Assembly (NCBI RefSeq): GCF_030209745.1
Contig: NZ_JARVRJ010000006.1
Coordinates: 1 to 64,000, forward strand
Origin: Arthrobacter sp. fls2-241-R2A-200
GTDB lineage: Bacteria; Actinomycetota; Actinomycetes; Actinomycetales; Micrococcaceae
Direction: 5' to 3'
Length of the DNA: 64,000 bases
A program made the translations under genes and the position numbers. Position 1 is the first letter of the stretch; every line of letters starts with the position of its first letter. The notes under the pieces are model-generated. The model was not told where the DNA came from. It saw nothing but the letters and a program-made list of their open reading frames with translations, and ran no database searches. Of this stretch, positions 44,491-52,958 are shown piece by piece.

Positions 44491-45132
44491 TTAGGTGTAG
44501 TGCGGGTGCGCCGGTGCCAAAAGTCCGTCCGCGGCCCCCACCATCACCTCCACCGCTCGGGCCAGATGCGTTCCACGGTCAGGGACCCCCTCCCAGCGCA
44601 CCAAGGCTTGGGCGTTGAGCCCGTCCACCATTCCCAATATCTGCCAAGCCACCGCTTGGGCATCCGGCATGGAAAATTCTCCCGCTGCTTGGCCCTCATC
44701 GAGAACCACCCGGATGACGTCCTGCCAAGCATCCATTTGGCTCCGCACGGTGGCCGCCAACAGCTCACTGCGACGCCCGAGGGTCCATGCGTCCACCCAC
44801 ACTGCCGTCACGTCCAAACGCTTCGCTTCGAGCATGGTTTCCACCAAGTAGCCCAGGCGCGCACCGGGACCGGCGATCACTTCGAGGGTCGACCGAACCT
44901 CTGCGATCTCCTCTGAGACGATCGAGCCGAAGATGCGGGCAACCAGTGCCTCGACGCTTGGCTCGTAGTGGGCGATAAGTCCGGACGCCACTCCGATCCG
45001 AGCCGCTACTCCCCTCAACGTGATGGCGCCCAACCCCTCTTCCAAGGCGATGGTCCGGGCTGCGTCGGTGATCTCCTGCGCACGCTCGTGGGGTGCCTTG
45101 CGGCTGCTCGGTTTTCTCGGAGTGTTTGACAT
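44491..45132 (-). CDS. TetR family regulator (BetI-like)
   Basis: A 213-residue regulator: N-terminal helix-turn-helix (ITLRGVAARIGVASGLIAHY) and a BetI-like C-terminal domain (VDGLNAQALVRWEG). A TTG start three codons further out is possible. It diverges from the agmatine-deiminase-like gene over a 104-bp gap with a 16-bp palindrome, and most likely represses that operon. The ligand is probably an amine or amide, by context. Confidence 0.88.
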   Translation of the reverse strand: MSNTPRKPSSRKAPHERAQEITDAARTIALEEGLGAITLRGVAARIGVASGLIAHYEPSVEALVARIFGSIVSEEIAEVRSTLEVIAGPGARLGYLVETMLEAKRLDVTAVWVDAWTLGRRSELLAATVRSQMDAWQDVIRVVLDEGQAAGEFSMPDAQAVAWQILGMVDGLNAQALVRWEGVPDRGTHLARAVEVMVGAADGLLAPAHPHYT

Positions 45133-45163
45133 CACTTCCAAGTGTAAAATAAAGTTTTGCTAA

Positions 45164-45179
45164 TTGATCATGTGATCAA
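45164..45179. promoter_or_regulatory. 16-bp palindromic operator of the deiminase-amidase operon
   Basis: TTGATCA-TG-TGATCAA is a perfect palindrome between the divergent TetR and deiminase starts, well placed to bind the TetR dimer. Confidence 0.7.
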
Positions 45180-45236
45180 CAAAGCACATCGGTCCCCTAG
45201 ACCGAAACACCCAAGTACTTGAAAGAAGGACCAGCG

Positions 45237-46280
45237 ATGACGTGGTCAATGCCCTCCGAAACCGCACGCCATGACCGAACCTGGATGGCATTCCCCCGCG
45301 CCGGACAAACCCTTGGCACTGATGAGGCCTCAGCCAATGAGGCATACGACGCATGGTCTACGGTGGCCTTGGCGATCGCTGAGTTCGAGCCGGTAACAAT
45401 GGTGGTGGATCCCAGCGAGCGTGAGCGCGCAGCGAACAGGTTGGGACGGGACATCGAGCAACGCGAGGCTCCGTTGGACGAGTTCTGGATGCGGGATGTG
45501 GGTCCGACTTTCGTGATCGACGAGTCCCGGCCGGGCGTGCTCGGAGCTGTCGACTGGATATTCAATGGCTGGGGCGCCCCCGCATGGGCTGAGTGGCAAA
45601 AGAGTGCACAGCTTGGACGTTTCATAGCTGAGGAAGCAGGTGCTGAACTGGTCAGTTCCCTCCTTGTCAATGAAGGCGGGGCGATCCACGTTGATGGACG
45701 TGGCACGGTTCTCGCCACCGAGACCGTGCAACTGGATCCGGCCCGGAACCCCTTCGCCGACAAAACCGCCGTCGAATCCGAATTCGCCAGGACCATCGGG
45801 GCGCAAAAGACTGTCTGGCTACCGCGCGGACTGACCAGGGATTACGAGGATTTTGGGACGCGCGGACACGTGGACATGGTTGCCACCATGCCGGCTCCCG
45901 GAAAAGTCCTGCTGCACGTGCAATCCAACCCGGACCACCCGGACTTCGAGGTGTCCCGCGGCCTCAGGTCCTTCCTTGAGACCCAGACAGACGCCACCGG
46001 AGAAAAGTTCGACATCATCGACCTTCCCGCTCCCCAAGCCCTGCGCGACGACGAGGGATGGGTGGACTGGAGCTACGTCAACCACCTCGTTGTCAACGGG
46101 GGAGTCATTGCCTGTGGCTACGGTGAGGAGAAGGCGGACGCCATCGCCGCCGAGATCCTCGCCGATGCCTATCCCGGCCGCAAAGTGGTCACCATCGACG
46201 CCCGTCCGATCCTCGCCCGGGGCGGCGGCATCCACTGCATCACCCAGCAACAGCCGTCCACCCAGCCGGAAGGGAAATGA
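45237..46280 (+). CDS. Agmatine deiminase family protein
   Basis: A 347-residue amidinotransferase-fold hydrolase. Conserved pieces: MPSETARHDRTWMAFP, FWMRDVGPTFV, NEGGAIHVDG, GHVDMVA and the catalytic Cys334 in GGGIHC. The family removes the guanidino imine as ammonia, giving a carbamoyl product (agmatine to N-carbamoylputrescine). AAGGA precedes the ATG. It overlaps the amidase gene by four bases. Whether agmatine is the substrate is uncertain; the usual nitrilase-type partner is replaced by an amidase-signature enzyme here. Confidence 0.87.
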   Translation: MTWSMPSETARHDRTWMAFPRAGQTLGTDEASANEAYDAWSTVALAIAEFEPVTMVVDPSERERAANRLGRDIEQREAPLDEFWMRDVGPTFVIDESRPGVLGAVDWIFNGWGAPAWAEWQKSAQLGRFIAEEAGAELVSSLLVNEGGAIHVDGRGTVLATETVQLDPARNPFADKTAVESEFARTIGAQKTVWLPRGLTRDYEDFGTRGHVDMVATMPAPGKVLLHVQSNPDHPDFEVSRGLRSFLETQTDATGEKFDIIDLPAPQALRDDEGWVDWSYVNHLVVNGGVIACGYGEEKADAIAAEILADAYPGRKVVTIDARPILARGGGIHCITQQQPSTQPEGK

Positions 46281-48052
46281 CGATCATGCCTTTTGATGTT
46301 GTCGAAGCATCGATTAGCGAAATACGGGAGGCCCTTGATGCCGGAGTCATCAGCAGCGAGGACCTGGTCAGGCTTTACTTGGACCGCATCGCTGAATATG
46401 ACCACTCCGGTATCCGTTTGAATTCGGTTGTTGTCTTCAACCCGGATGTCCTGGCGGATGCGCGGGCCTCGGATGAACGCCGGGCCCGGGGGCTGCTGCT
46501 CGGCCCTCTGGACGGGGTCCCGTACACGGCGAAGGACAGCTTCCTCGTGAAAGGGCTCACCGCCGCAGCCGGCTCACCTGCCTTCAAGGAACTCGTCGCG
46601 CAGAAGGACGCCTTCACCATCGAGCGGTTGCGCGCAGGCGGGGCAGTCCTGATCGGCCTGACGAATATGCCCCCCATGGCCAACGGCGGGATGCAGCGCG
46701 GGGTCTATGGCAGGGCGGAAAGCCCGTACAACGGCGAATTTCTTACTTCAGCCTTTGGCTCCGGCTCATCCAACGGCTCGGGCACTGCCACTGCGGCCAG
46801 CTTTGCCGCTTTTGGCTTGGGCGAAGAGACCTGGTCAAGCGGCCGGGCGCCGGCGTCGAACAACGCGCTATGCGCGTATACCCCTTCGAGGGGAGTCATT
46901 TCCGTGCGCGGCAACTGGCCGTTGGTGCCCAGCATGGATGTGGTGGTTCCACACACCAGGACCATGGCGGACATGCTCCAGGTTCTGGACGTCATTGTTG
47001 CGGAGGACGCCGAAAGCCGCGGCGACCTGTGGCGGACACAGCCGTGGATTCCCCTTCCCAAGGTCTCGGACGTCCGGCCCGCGTCCTACGCTCCTTTGAC
47101 GCCAAGTGACGCGGCAGCGGCAGCGGAGTCCCTGAGCGGCAAAAGGTTCGGCGTCCCCAAGATGTACATCAACGCAGACCCTGATGCCGGAACTGGCGAG
47201 CACCCCGGGATCGGCGGGCCAACCGGCCAGCGCATCCACACCCGGCCGTCGGTGCTCAAACTCTGGGACGACGCCCGGAAGGCACTCGAGGCGGCCGGGG
47301 CAGAAGTTGTACTGGTCGACTTTCCGGTGGTCTCCAACTATGAAGGCGACCGCCCCGGATCCCCCACGGTGTGGACGCGGGGCCTTGTTCCGCCGTCGTA
47401 CCTCCGGCAGGAAGTCATGGAGCTCAGCGCCTGGGCGTGGGAAGACTTCCTGAACGCCAACGGAGACCCTGAACTTAGTTCGCTGAGGGACGTGGACGGC
47501 GCATCCATTTTCCCCCACCCCGAAGGTGCCCTTCCTGACCGGTATACCGGTTTCGACGACGACATCGCGGCCTATCCCGAACTCATCCGCACCGGAGCGG
47601 TGACTTCCTGGGCTGACATTCCATCCCTTGAACAAGGCCTTCGCGGCCTTGAACAGACGAGGACAACGGACCTTGAGGACTGGATGGACCGCAACGCCCT
47701 GGACGCCGTACTGTTCCCGGCGGTGGCCGACGTCGGGCCGTCCGATATGGACCTTAACCCCGACTCGGCAGACCTGGGCTGGCGCAACGGAGTTTGGGTG
47801 GCCAACGGGAACCTCGTGCCGCGCCACCTGGGCATCCCGACGGTCACGGTTCCCATGGGCACCATGGCCGATACGGCCATGCCCGTGGGTCTGACTTTTG
47901 CCGGAAGGGCCTATGACGACACGCTGCTGCTAAGCCTGGCTTCGGCCTTCGAAGCACTGGAACGACGGCGGACCGAACCACCGCGGACGCCTCGCCTGAG
48001 GACGGCGGGTGGCCATGCGGCCCTCCCCCTCACAACGGCAGGGGTCTCCTAG
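46277..48052 (+). CDS. Amidase-signature family hydrolase
   Basis: A 591-residue enzyme with the Ser-cisSer-Lys triad: Lys86 (VPYTAKDSF), cis-Ser in GSGSSNGSG (about 164/165) and nucleophile Ser188 (ETWSSGRAPAS). The nucleophile block reads WSSG where most members have GGSI, a noteworthy change. It is longer than the common ~470 residues, with extra sequence around 290-380. It probably cleaves the carbamoyl or amide product of the preceding deiminase-like enzyme, releasing ammonia. An in-frame ATG nine bases later has a better-spaced AAGGGA. It ends tail-to-tail with dnaB, overlapping by four bases. Confidence 0.88.
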   Translation: MTIMPFDVVEASISEIREALDAGVISSEDLVRLYLDRIAEYDHSGIRLNSVVVFNPDVLADARASDERRARGLLLGPLDGVPYTAKDSFLVKGLTAAAGSPAFKELVAQKDAFTIERLRAGGAVLIGLTNMPPMANGGMQRGVYGRAESPYNGEFLTSAFGSGSSNGSGTATAASFAAFGLGEETWSSGRAPASNNALCAYTPSRGVISVRGNWPLVPSMDVVVPHTRTMADMLQVLDVIVAEDAESRGDLWRTQPWIPLPKVSDVRPASYAPLTPSDAAAAAESLSGKRFGVPKMYINADPDAGTGEHPGIGGPTGQRIHTRPSVLKLWDDARKALEAAGAEVVLVDFPVVSNYEGDRPGSPTVWTRGLVPPSYLRQEVMELSAWAWEDFLNANGDPELSSLRDVDGASIFPHPEGALPDRYTGFDDDIAAYPELIRTGAVTSWADIPSLEQGLRGLEQTRTTDLEDWMDRNALDAVLFPAVADVGPSDMDLNPDSADLGWRNGVWVANGNLVPRHLGIPTVTVPMGTMADTAMPVGLTFAGRAYDDTLLLSLASAFEALERRRTEPPRTPRLRTAGGHAALPLTTAGVS

Positions 48053-49434
48053 AAGCCGCCGCCACCAGCTGTGTCCCCGGCCATGTTGGCAAAGCGCGAG
48101 TAGTGGCCTTGGAACGCAACAACGATGTCCTTGGTGGGGCCGTTACGGTGCTTGGCAATGAGGATGTCGGCCTCACCGGCTCGCGGCGATTCTTTGTCGT
48201 AGACGTCCTCGCGGTGAAGCAGGATCACCATGTCCGCGTCCTGCTCGATGGAGCCTGATTCACGGAGGTCGGACACCATGGGGCGCTTGTCCTGGCGCTG
48301 CTCGGATCCACGGTTCAGCTGCGACAGTGCAATGACGGGAACTTGGAGTTCCTTGGCGAGCAGTTTGAGTGCCCGGGAAAACTCGGAGACTTCCTGCTGG
48401 CGTGACTCCACTTTCTTGCCGGAGCTCATCAGCTGGAGGTAGTCGAGGATCACCAGTTTGAGGTCGTGCTGCTGTTTGAGGCGACGGCACTTGGCACGGA
48501 TTTCCATGAGCGACATGTTGGGGCTGTCATCGATGAACAACGGGGCATCGTTCATTCGCCCCATGGTGGTGGCGATCTTGGACCATTGCTCGTCCTTGAT
48601 GGTGCCCTTGCGAAGGTCCTGCAGGCCGATCGTCGCCTCGGCCGAGAGCAGGCGCATGGCGATCTCGTTCCGCCCCATTTCCAAGGAGAACATCACCGTA
48701 GCCAGATTGTTCTTGATAGCTGCGGAGCGGGCAAAGTCCAACGCGAAGGTTGACTTACCGACGGCGGGACGTGCGGCGATGACGATCATCTGCCCCGGGT
48801 GGAGGCCATGCGTGAGGTCATCGAGCTCGTAGAAGCCCGTTGGCACACCGGTCATGCCTTCGCCGCGGTGACCCGATGCCTCGATCTCATCCACCGTGGC
48901 TTCCATGACGTCCTTCAACGCCACGTAGTCCTCAGCGGTGCGCTTCTCCGCAACCGCGTACACCTCGGCCTGTGCTTGGTTGACGAGGTCTTCTACCTCG
49001 CCATCCTGGCCGTACCCCATCTGGACAATCTTGGTGCCGGCGTTGACGAGCCGCCGGAGTACCGCACGTTCAGCGACGATCTCGGCGTAGTAGCCTGCAT
49101 TCGCTGCGGTGGGGACGGTTTGAATCAATTCGTGAAGGTAGGCCGGACCGCCGATCCGGTTGATCTCCCCGCGCTTTGTCAGCTCATCGGAGACCGTGAC
49201 GGCATCGGCCGGTTCACCCCGCCCGTACAGGTCAATGATGGACTCATAGATCGTCTCGTGGGCCGGCCGGTAGAAGTCGTGGCCGCGAACGATCTCCACG
49301 ACGTCGGCAATCGCGTCCTTGGAAAGCATCATGCCGCCCAATACCGACTGTTCGGCGGGAATGTCCTGGGGAGGCTTTCGGCTCGATTCGGATGACCTCG
49401 TGCCCTCGATTGAGTCCAAGTGGGTTACTGACAA
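48049..49434 (-). CDS. dnaB: Replicative DNA helicase DnaB
   Basis: A 461-residue hexameric helicase that unwinds DNA at the replication fork. The N-terminal collar domain (PPQDIPAEQSVLGGMMLS) and the RecA-like domain are complete: Walker A ARPAVGKST at 221-229, Walker B (VILDYLQLM), and the C-terminal DRREDVY-like arginine-finger segments (VILLHREDVYD). No intein is present. The TTG start is supported by GGAGG six bases upstream. A DnaA-box-rich region lies upstream of it. Confidence 0.96.
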   Translation of the reverse strand: MSVTHLDSIEGTRSSESSRKPPQDIPAEQSVLGGMMLSKDAIADVVEIVRGHDFYRPAHETIYESIIDLYGRGEPADAVTVSDELTKRGEINRIGGPAYLHELIQTVPTAANAGYYAEIVAERAVLRRLVNAGTKIVQMGYGQDGEVEDLVNQAQAEVYAVAEKRTAEDYVALKDVMEATVDEIEASGHRGEGMTGVPTGFYELDDLTHGLHPGQMIVIAARPAVGKSTFALDFARSAAIKNNLATVMFSLEMGRNEIAMRLLSAEATIGLQDLRKGTIKDEQWSKIATTMGRMNDAPLFIDDSPNMSLMEIRAKCRRLKQQHDLKLVILDYLQLMSSGKKVESRQQEVSEFSRALKLLAKELQVPVIALSQLNRGSEQRQDKRPMVSDLRESGSIEQDADMVILLHREDVYDKESPRAGEADILIAKHRNGPTKDIVVAFQGHYSRFANMAGDTAGGGGF

Positions 49435-49542
49435 AGCCGTCCTCCATGTGTGTACCGCATTTATTAGCTGATCCGGTTCTACATCGAGGCACAGACATTG
49501 AAACTTCAGTCGCCCGCGAAGCGGTCATGCAGCATGAGGAAA

Positions 49543-50009
49543 GTATCCACAAGTTTGTCCACAAGTCCGCCGGGGCGGCTTCACTTGAGGGCTGGCTACG
49601 AAGCGGATAGCAATCAAACCAATCACATTGATACCTAGGTCAGGTACCCCAGCCACGCTAGTCGCGCATGGGCACCACGTCTAACTCGTTGTCAACACCC
49701 GCATGTGGATAACCGGTGATTCCTGTGGAATACGTGCCCCACGTTGTGCACAGACTGTGCGTTCGGTTGTGGATAAAGAATTTCTTTTGTCGGAAATCAC
49801 GGCCTGACCTGCGGAAACGCTGAAATGAACCTGTGGAACAAATAAAGATTTGGTGGAAAACCATCCACAGGCGTGGCGGCCCCGCGTGTCGGAGGACCGG
49901 CCGGAAACGTGCTAAGCATGCCCGAAATGTGATGTATCTTACTCTCCACGCAGGATCTGATAGCGCCCTCTTAGGGAGCTATGCCGGAATAGGAATGTGC
50001 TGTGGATAA
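49543..50009. other. DnaA-box-rich intergenic region between dnaB and the next gene
   Basis: A gap of about 600 bp with TTGTCCACA at 49555-49563 and TGTGGATAA (reverse of TTATCCACA) at 49704-49712, 49768-49776 and 50001-50009, all perfect DnaA-box matches. Near matches are GTATCCACA (49543-49551), TTGTCAACA (49689-49697), TTGTGCACA (49744-49752) and CCATCCACA (49861-49869). Sequence around 49770-49860 is AT-rich for this DNA. No gene fits here. It may be a DnaA-titration, regulation or origin-related site. Confidence 0.65.
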
Positions 50010-50034
50010 CCGAGTTCTGGCATAAGCTCTAAGC

Positions 50035-50514
50035 ATGGGGATGAACATTGGTGACGTGGTGATGCTTGCCCTTCCGCTGGTAGTCCTCGTCGGCCTTCTT
50101 TGGGCACTTACCTCGGCCTTTAAACCACGCGATACCGGCCTTTCAGACGCTGAAAGATACCAGCGCGAACTGGCCGCGCGCTCAGCTGCGAACCAAGCTT
50201 CCCAAGTGCAAGCGGCCCTTGCTCTGAGGGCGCGCATCGAGGCAACTACGCAGCCCAGCCAGAATGCAGCGCAACAGACCCAGCAATCGGACCAAAACAG
50301 GATTGCCATCCAGGCACAGGCCGCACGAACCCAGAGCACGGGACAATCTTCGTCCCATCCGGCCGTGATGCCCAATGGCGAGCTCAACCCCCAGCTCGCC
50401 GTCCAGCTGCAGAGCCTTGTCCGCAACGGGCAGCGGATCCAGGCCATTAAAGTCCTGCGCCAGGCAACCCATTCGGATCTTCTCACCGCCAAGAACTACG
50501 TAGATCGGCTCTGA
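50035..50514 (+). CDS. Membrane-anchored protein with an L7/L12-like C-terminal helix pair
   Basis: A 159-residue protein: one N-terminal helix (VVMLALPLVVLVGLLWAL), a charged Ala/Gln-rich linker (about residues 45-110), and a C-terminal unit LQSLVRNGQRIQAIKVLRQA ending in LTAKNYVDRL. That unit resembles the helix-turn-helix face of ribosomal protein L7/L12 and recurs twice in the next gene. The next gene starts five bases after its stop. Function is unknown; membrane anchoring and a protein-binding repeat suggest a scaffold. Confidence 0.72.
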   Translation: MGMNIGDVVMLALPLVVLVGLLWALTSAFKPRDTGLSDAERYQRELAARSAANQASQVQAALALRARIEATTQPSQNAAQQTQQSDQNRIAIQAQAARTQSTGQSSSHPAVMPNGELNPQLAVQLQSLVRNGQRIQAIKVLRQATHSDLLTAKNYVDRL

Positions 50515-50519
50515 ACCGC

Positions 50520-51098
50520 ATGGAATCCATCCTCATCCCACTCCTGATACTCATTGCGGTCGTAGCGGGGGTACTCCTTCTGACCCGGGCCGCGTCCAAG
50601 CACTCCCAAGAAGCGAAGGAGAGTGCCGCGGCCGCCAGTACTCCGAAGGACCCGGCGGAATTAGCGCGGGAGTCGGCTGCCAAGCTAAACCAAGAGCAGC
50701 ATCGCCAGCTCTACTCGCTGATCGCGCAGGGGCAGGGCATGGCCGCCATCAAGCTTTACCTTCAAGCTACCGGTGAGGGCCTGCGCGCCTCACGCGACGC
50801 CGTCGGCGCGCTGGCCGCCCATCCTCAACCGTTCACCCAGGAGGGGCCCGCACAAAGCCCCCTTGCCGACGAGGACGACGACGAGCCGGAGCGTTTCCCG
50901 TACCGGTACCGGGCAATCGTCAGCAAAGGCGATGTCACGCGTGAAGTCAGCAGCAACATGCTCAATGACGAGATCTACGGCAGGATCCGAACCCTGGCCA
51001 AGAGCGGGGATACCGAAGGTGCGGCCCTGGCCCTGACGCGCCACTCGGACATCAACATCAAGCAAGCGCGCGAATTCGTGGAGCTCATGGACGACTAG
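50520..51098 (+). CDS. Membrane-anchored protein with two L7/L12-like repeats
   Basis: A 192-residue protein: N-terminal helix (ILIPLLILIAVVAGVLLLT), a charged linker, repeat one (LYSLIAQGQGMAAIKLYLQA to SRDAVGAL), an acidic loop with DEDDDEPE, and repeat two (IRTLAKSGDTEGAALALTRH to AREFVELM). Each repeat matches the unit at the end of the preceding protein. The two genes are adjacent and evidently arose by duplication. No enzymatic motif is visible, and the function is unknown. Confidence 0.72.
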   Translation: MESILIPLLILIAVVAGVLLLTRAASKHSQEAKESAAAASTPKDPAELARESAAKLNQEQHRQLYSLIAQGQGMAAIKLYLQATGEGLRASRDAVGALAAHPQPFTQEGPAQSPLADEDDDEPERFPYRYRAIVSKGDVTREVSSNMLNDEIYGRIRTLAKSGDTEGAALALTRHSDINIKQAREFVELMDD

Positions 51099-51128
51099 TT
51101 ACCCAGGGCCTAACTGCAGACGAAGGGC

Positions 51129-51758
51129 TTACCTGCTGCCGCCGGAGATTCCGGCAAGCAGCTGTTCAAAGGGAAGCGAGTCCAGCGTGGCGTTCTTGCG
51201 GCCCGGCTGCGGGCCGCTCAGCAGCTGGACGAGTTCCCCGGCAGCGCGGTCCACGCGGGCAGAAAGCGGCGAGCCGCCGTCGTCGGTGTTGCCCCAGTCC
51301 TGCGGCCCGGCAAAAACGCCGGTGGCGGCGATCCTGGTGCGAAGGTAGCTGAACAGGGGCCGCATGGCGTAGTCGAGGACCATCTGGTGACGGTCGGTGC
51401 CGCCTGTTGCGCCCAGCAGCACAGCCTTGCCGTCCAGCGACTTGGGATCCAAGACATCGATGAAGGACTTGAACAATCCGCTGTAGGAGGCGCTGAAGAT
51501 GGGGCTTACGGCAATGATGCCATCGGAATCTTCGAGGCCCGCAATGACCTCGGCCAACCGGGGCGCGGCATATCCGGTGACGAAGTTGTTAGCGATATCC
51601 ACGGCGAGATCCCGCAGTTCCACCACGTCGATCCGCACGTCGTAGCCGGCCGCACGCAGCTGCCTGTCGGTAGAAGCCGCAAGCTGGTCGGCAAGCAAAC
51701 GGCTCGACGACGGGACGCCAAGCCCGGCGGAAAGGACGGTGATGCGGCGGGTTTCCAT
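51129..51758 (-). CDS. NADPH-dependent FMN reductase (flavodoxin-like)
   Basis: A 209-residue flavodoxin-fold reductase: VLSAGLGVPSSSRLLADQL near the start is the phosphate-binding loop, and GIIAVSPIFSASYSGLFKSF and GKAVLLGATGGTDRHQMVLD complete the family core. The ATG at 51758 follows AGGAG with seven bases between. It resembles the CE1759-type or MsuE-like oxidoreductases that supply FMNH2 or reduce quinones. No obvious partner oxygenase is adjacent. Confidence 0.85.
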   Translation of the reverse strand: METRRITVLSAGLGVPSSSRLLADQLAASTDRQLRAAGYDVRIDVVELRDLAVDIANNFVTGYAAPRLAEVIAGLEDSDGIIAVSPIFSASYSGLFKSFIDVLDPKSLDGKAVLLGATGGTDRHQMVLDYAMRPLFSYLRTRIAATGVFAGPQDWGNTDDGGSPLSARVDRAAGELVQLLSGPQPGRKNATLDSLPFEQLLAGISGGSR

Positions 51759-51942
51759 GACATTCTCCTGTTGCTCGTTCACTTACTTTACATGCATTTG
51801 CATCTAAATCAATGAACAGTGCGTGGGCTCATGCTATTCCCGCTGTTCCGGCTAGCCGGCAGTAAGTGCTGCGCGACGACGGCGGCTGCTCGCCGCAGGG
51901 GCGAGCACCCGCCGTCGTGGGTGTTGTTGACAGTGTGGTCCT

Positions 51943-52104
51943 TCAGGCTCCCAGCCGGGCCTCCGCTGTACCTTGGTTTTCCTTCGGGTCGGCCTCTGTG
52001 TTCATTTCGGGTGGGGTCTTTCTGAAACCCTTGGTGAGGATCGCCAGGTAGACGATTCCCAGGGCGAGCCATCCCAGGCCGAGATAGATCGCCACAGGTC
52101 CGAG
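51943..52104 (-). pseudogene. C-terminal remnant of an amino acid permease
   Basis: Reading the minus strand from about 52104 gives LGPVAIYLGLGWLALGIVYL, then AILTKGFRKTPPEMN and a short charged tail ending at 51943-51945. This is the last helix and tail typical of APC-type permeases. Nothing upstream belongs to a permease: the ORF that begins at 52172 runs out of frame with it. A deletion has removed the rest of the gene. Confidence 0.55.
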
Positions 52105-52205
52105 GCCGAAACATCGCTTCCCGGCACGCCGGCCGCCTGGACGAGGGCAAGAGGGAGGGGTCTGCTCATATCACTACCATTCTGGAGGTGTGGTCCACGC
52201 CACAA

Positions 52206-52238
52206 TGAATTAATAAAATAAAATTTAATTAATTAACT
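52206..52238. promoter_or_regulatory. AT-only block with 12-bp palindrome, upstream of the TetR gene
   Basis: From 52208 to 52236 every base is A or T, exceptional in this GC-rich DNA. TTAATTAATTAA (52225-52236) is a perfect palindrome. It lies about 50 bases before the TetR start and is likely its promoter or operator. Confidence 0.5.
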
Positions 52239-52286
52239 CGGGACTGTCAAGGGTTCCGACCGCCTCGGGTGTGCCATCATCGGTTA

Positions 52287-52895
52287 ATGGCCAGACCGAA
52301 AGACCAGAAGAAGCGGCGTGAACAGCTCATTGCGGCAACCGCCAACGCCGTCCTGCTGCATGGCTCCACTGAGATGCGCCTGGCGGACATAGCCGAAGAA
52401 GCCGGACTGGCCTCCGCCTCCGTCCTCTACTACTACCCGGACGTCCAGGAACTCTTCACCGCGGTATTTGAGAAGGGAAGCGTTCAATACTGCGAAGAGC
52501 GCGAGGCGCACGTCGCTCAGGAAACCACGCCGCTCGAACGCCTCCATGCCTGCATTCGCTCGGGGATACCCCGGCCCGGCCCAGCCGAAGAGGCAAGCCG
52601 CATCCTTTATGAGCTGACCCCGGTGGTGCTGCGCAACGAAGCAGCAGCAGCGCAACACAAATCCTTCATCTCCCGGCAGGCCGCCCTATACGAACGCGTG
52701 CTCGAAGAGTGCCAAGGCACCGGTGAGTTCCGTCTCCTCATGCCCGTGAACATCCTGGCCCGGAGCTTCGTAGCCCTGGAGGACGGCTATGGGATCGACG
52801 TCCTCACCGGCGCCATCACAGCCGACGAGGAAGAACAGTGGCTCCTCCAGTACGCCCACACCGTCCTGGCACCAGAATCAATGCCAATCAGCTAA
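52287..52895 (+). CDS. TetR family transcriptional regulator
   Basis: A 202-residue regulator with a helix-turn-helix (MRLADIAEEAGLASASVLYYYP, residues ~31-52) and a C-terminal ligand domain ending LTGAITADEEEQWLLQYAHT. The ATG at 52287 gives a typical short N-terminus (MARPKDQKKRREQL). It is adjacent to a dead permease gene, so it may have lost its original target. No strong ribosome site precedes it. Confidence 0.87.
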   Translation: MARPKDQKKRREQLIAATANAVLLHGSTEMRLADIAEEAGLASASVLYYYPDVQELFTAVFEKGSVQYCEEREAHVAQETTPLERLHACIRSGIPRPGPAEEASRILYELTPVVLRNEAAAAQHKSFISRQAALYERVLEECQGTGEFRLLMPVNILARSFVALEDGYGIDVLTGAITADEEEQWLLQYAHTVLAPESMPIS

Positions 52896-52958
52896 CGCCT
52901 TGCCGACTCAAGGGAGGCGAAAGGCGCTATGGACCAGCGCCATTTGATGCAAACAGCC

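Noticed and set aside
49244..49564. 106-codon minus-strand frame overlapping the dnaB start
   Set aside because: It overlaps the dnaB 5' end out of frame and shows no conserved content.
51809..52150. 113-codon minus-strand frame over the permease remnant
   Set aside because: It is out of frame with the recognisable permease tail and has no signature of its own.
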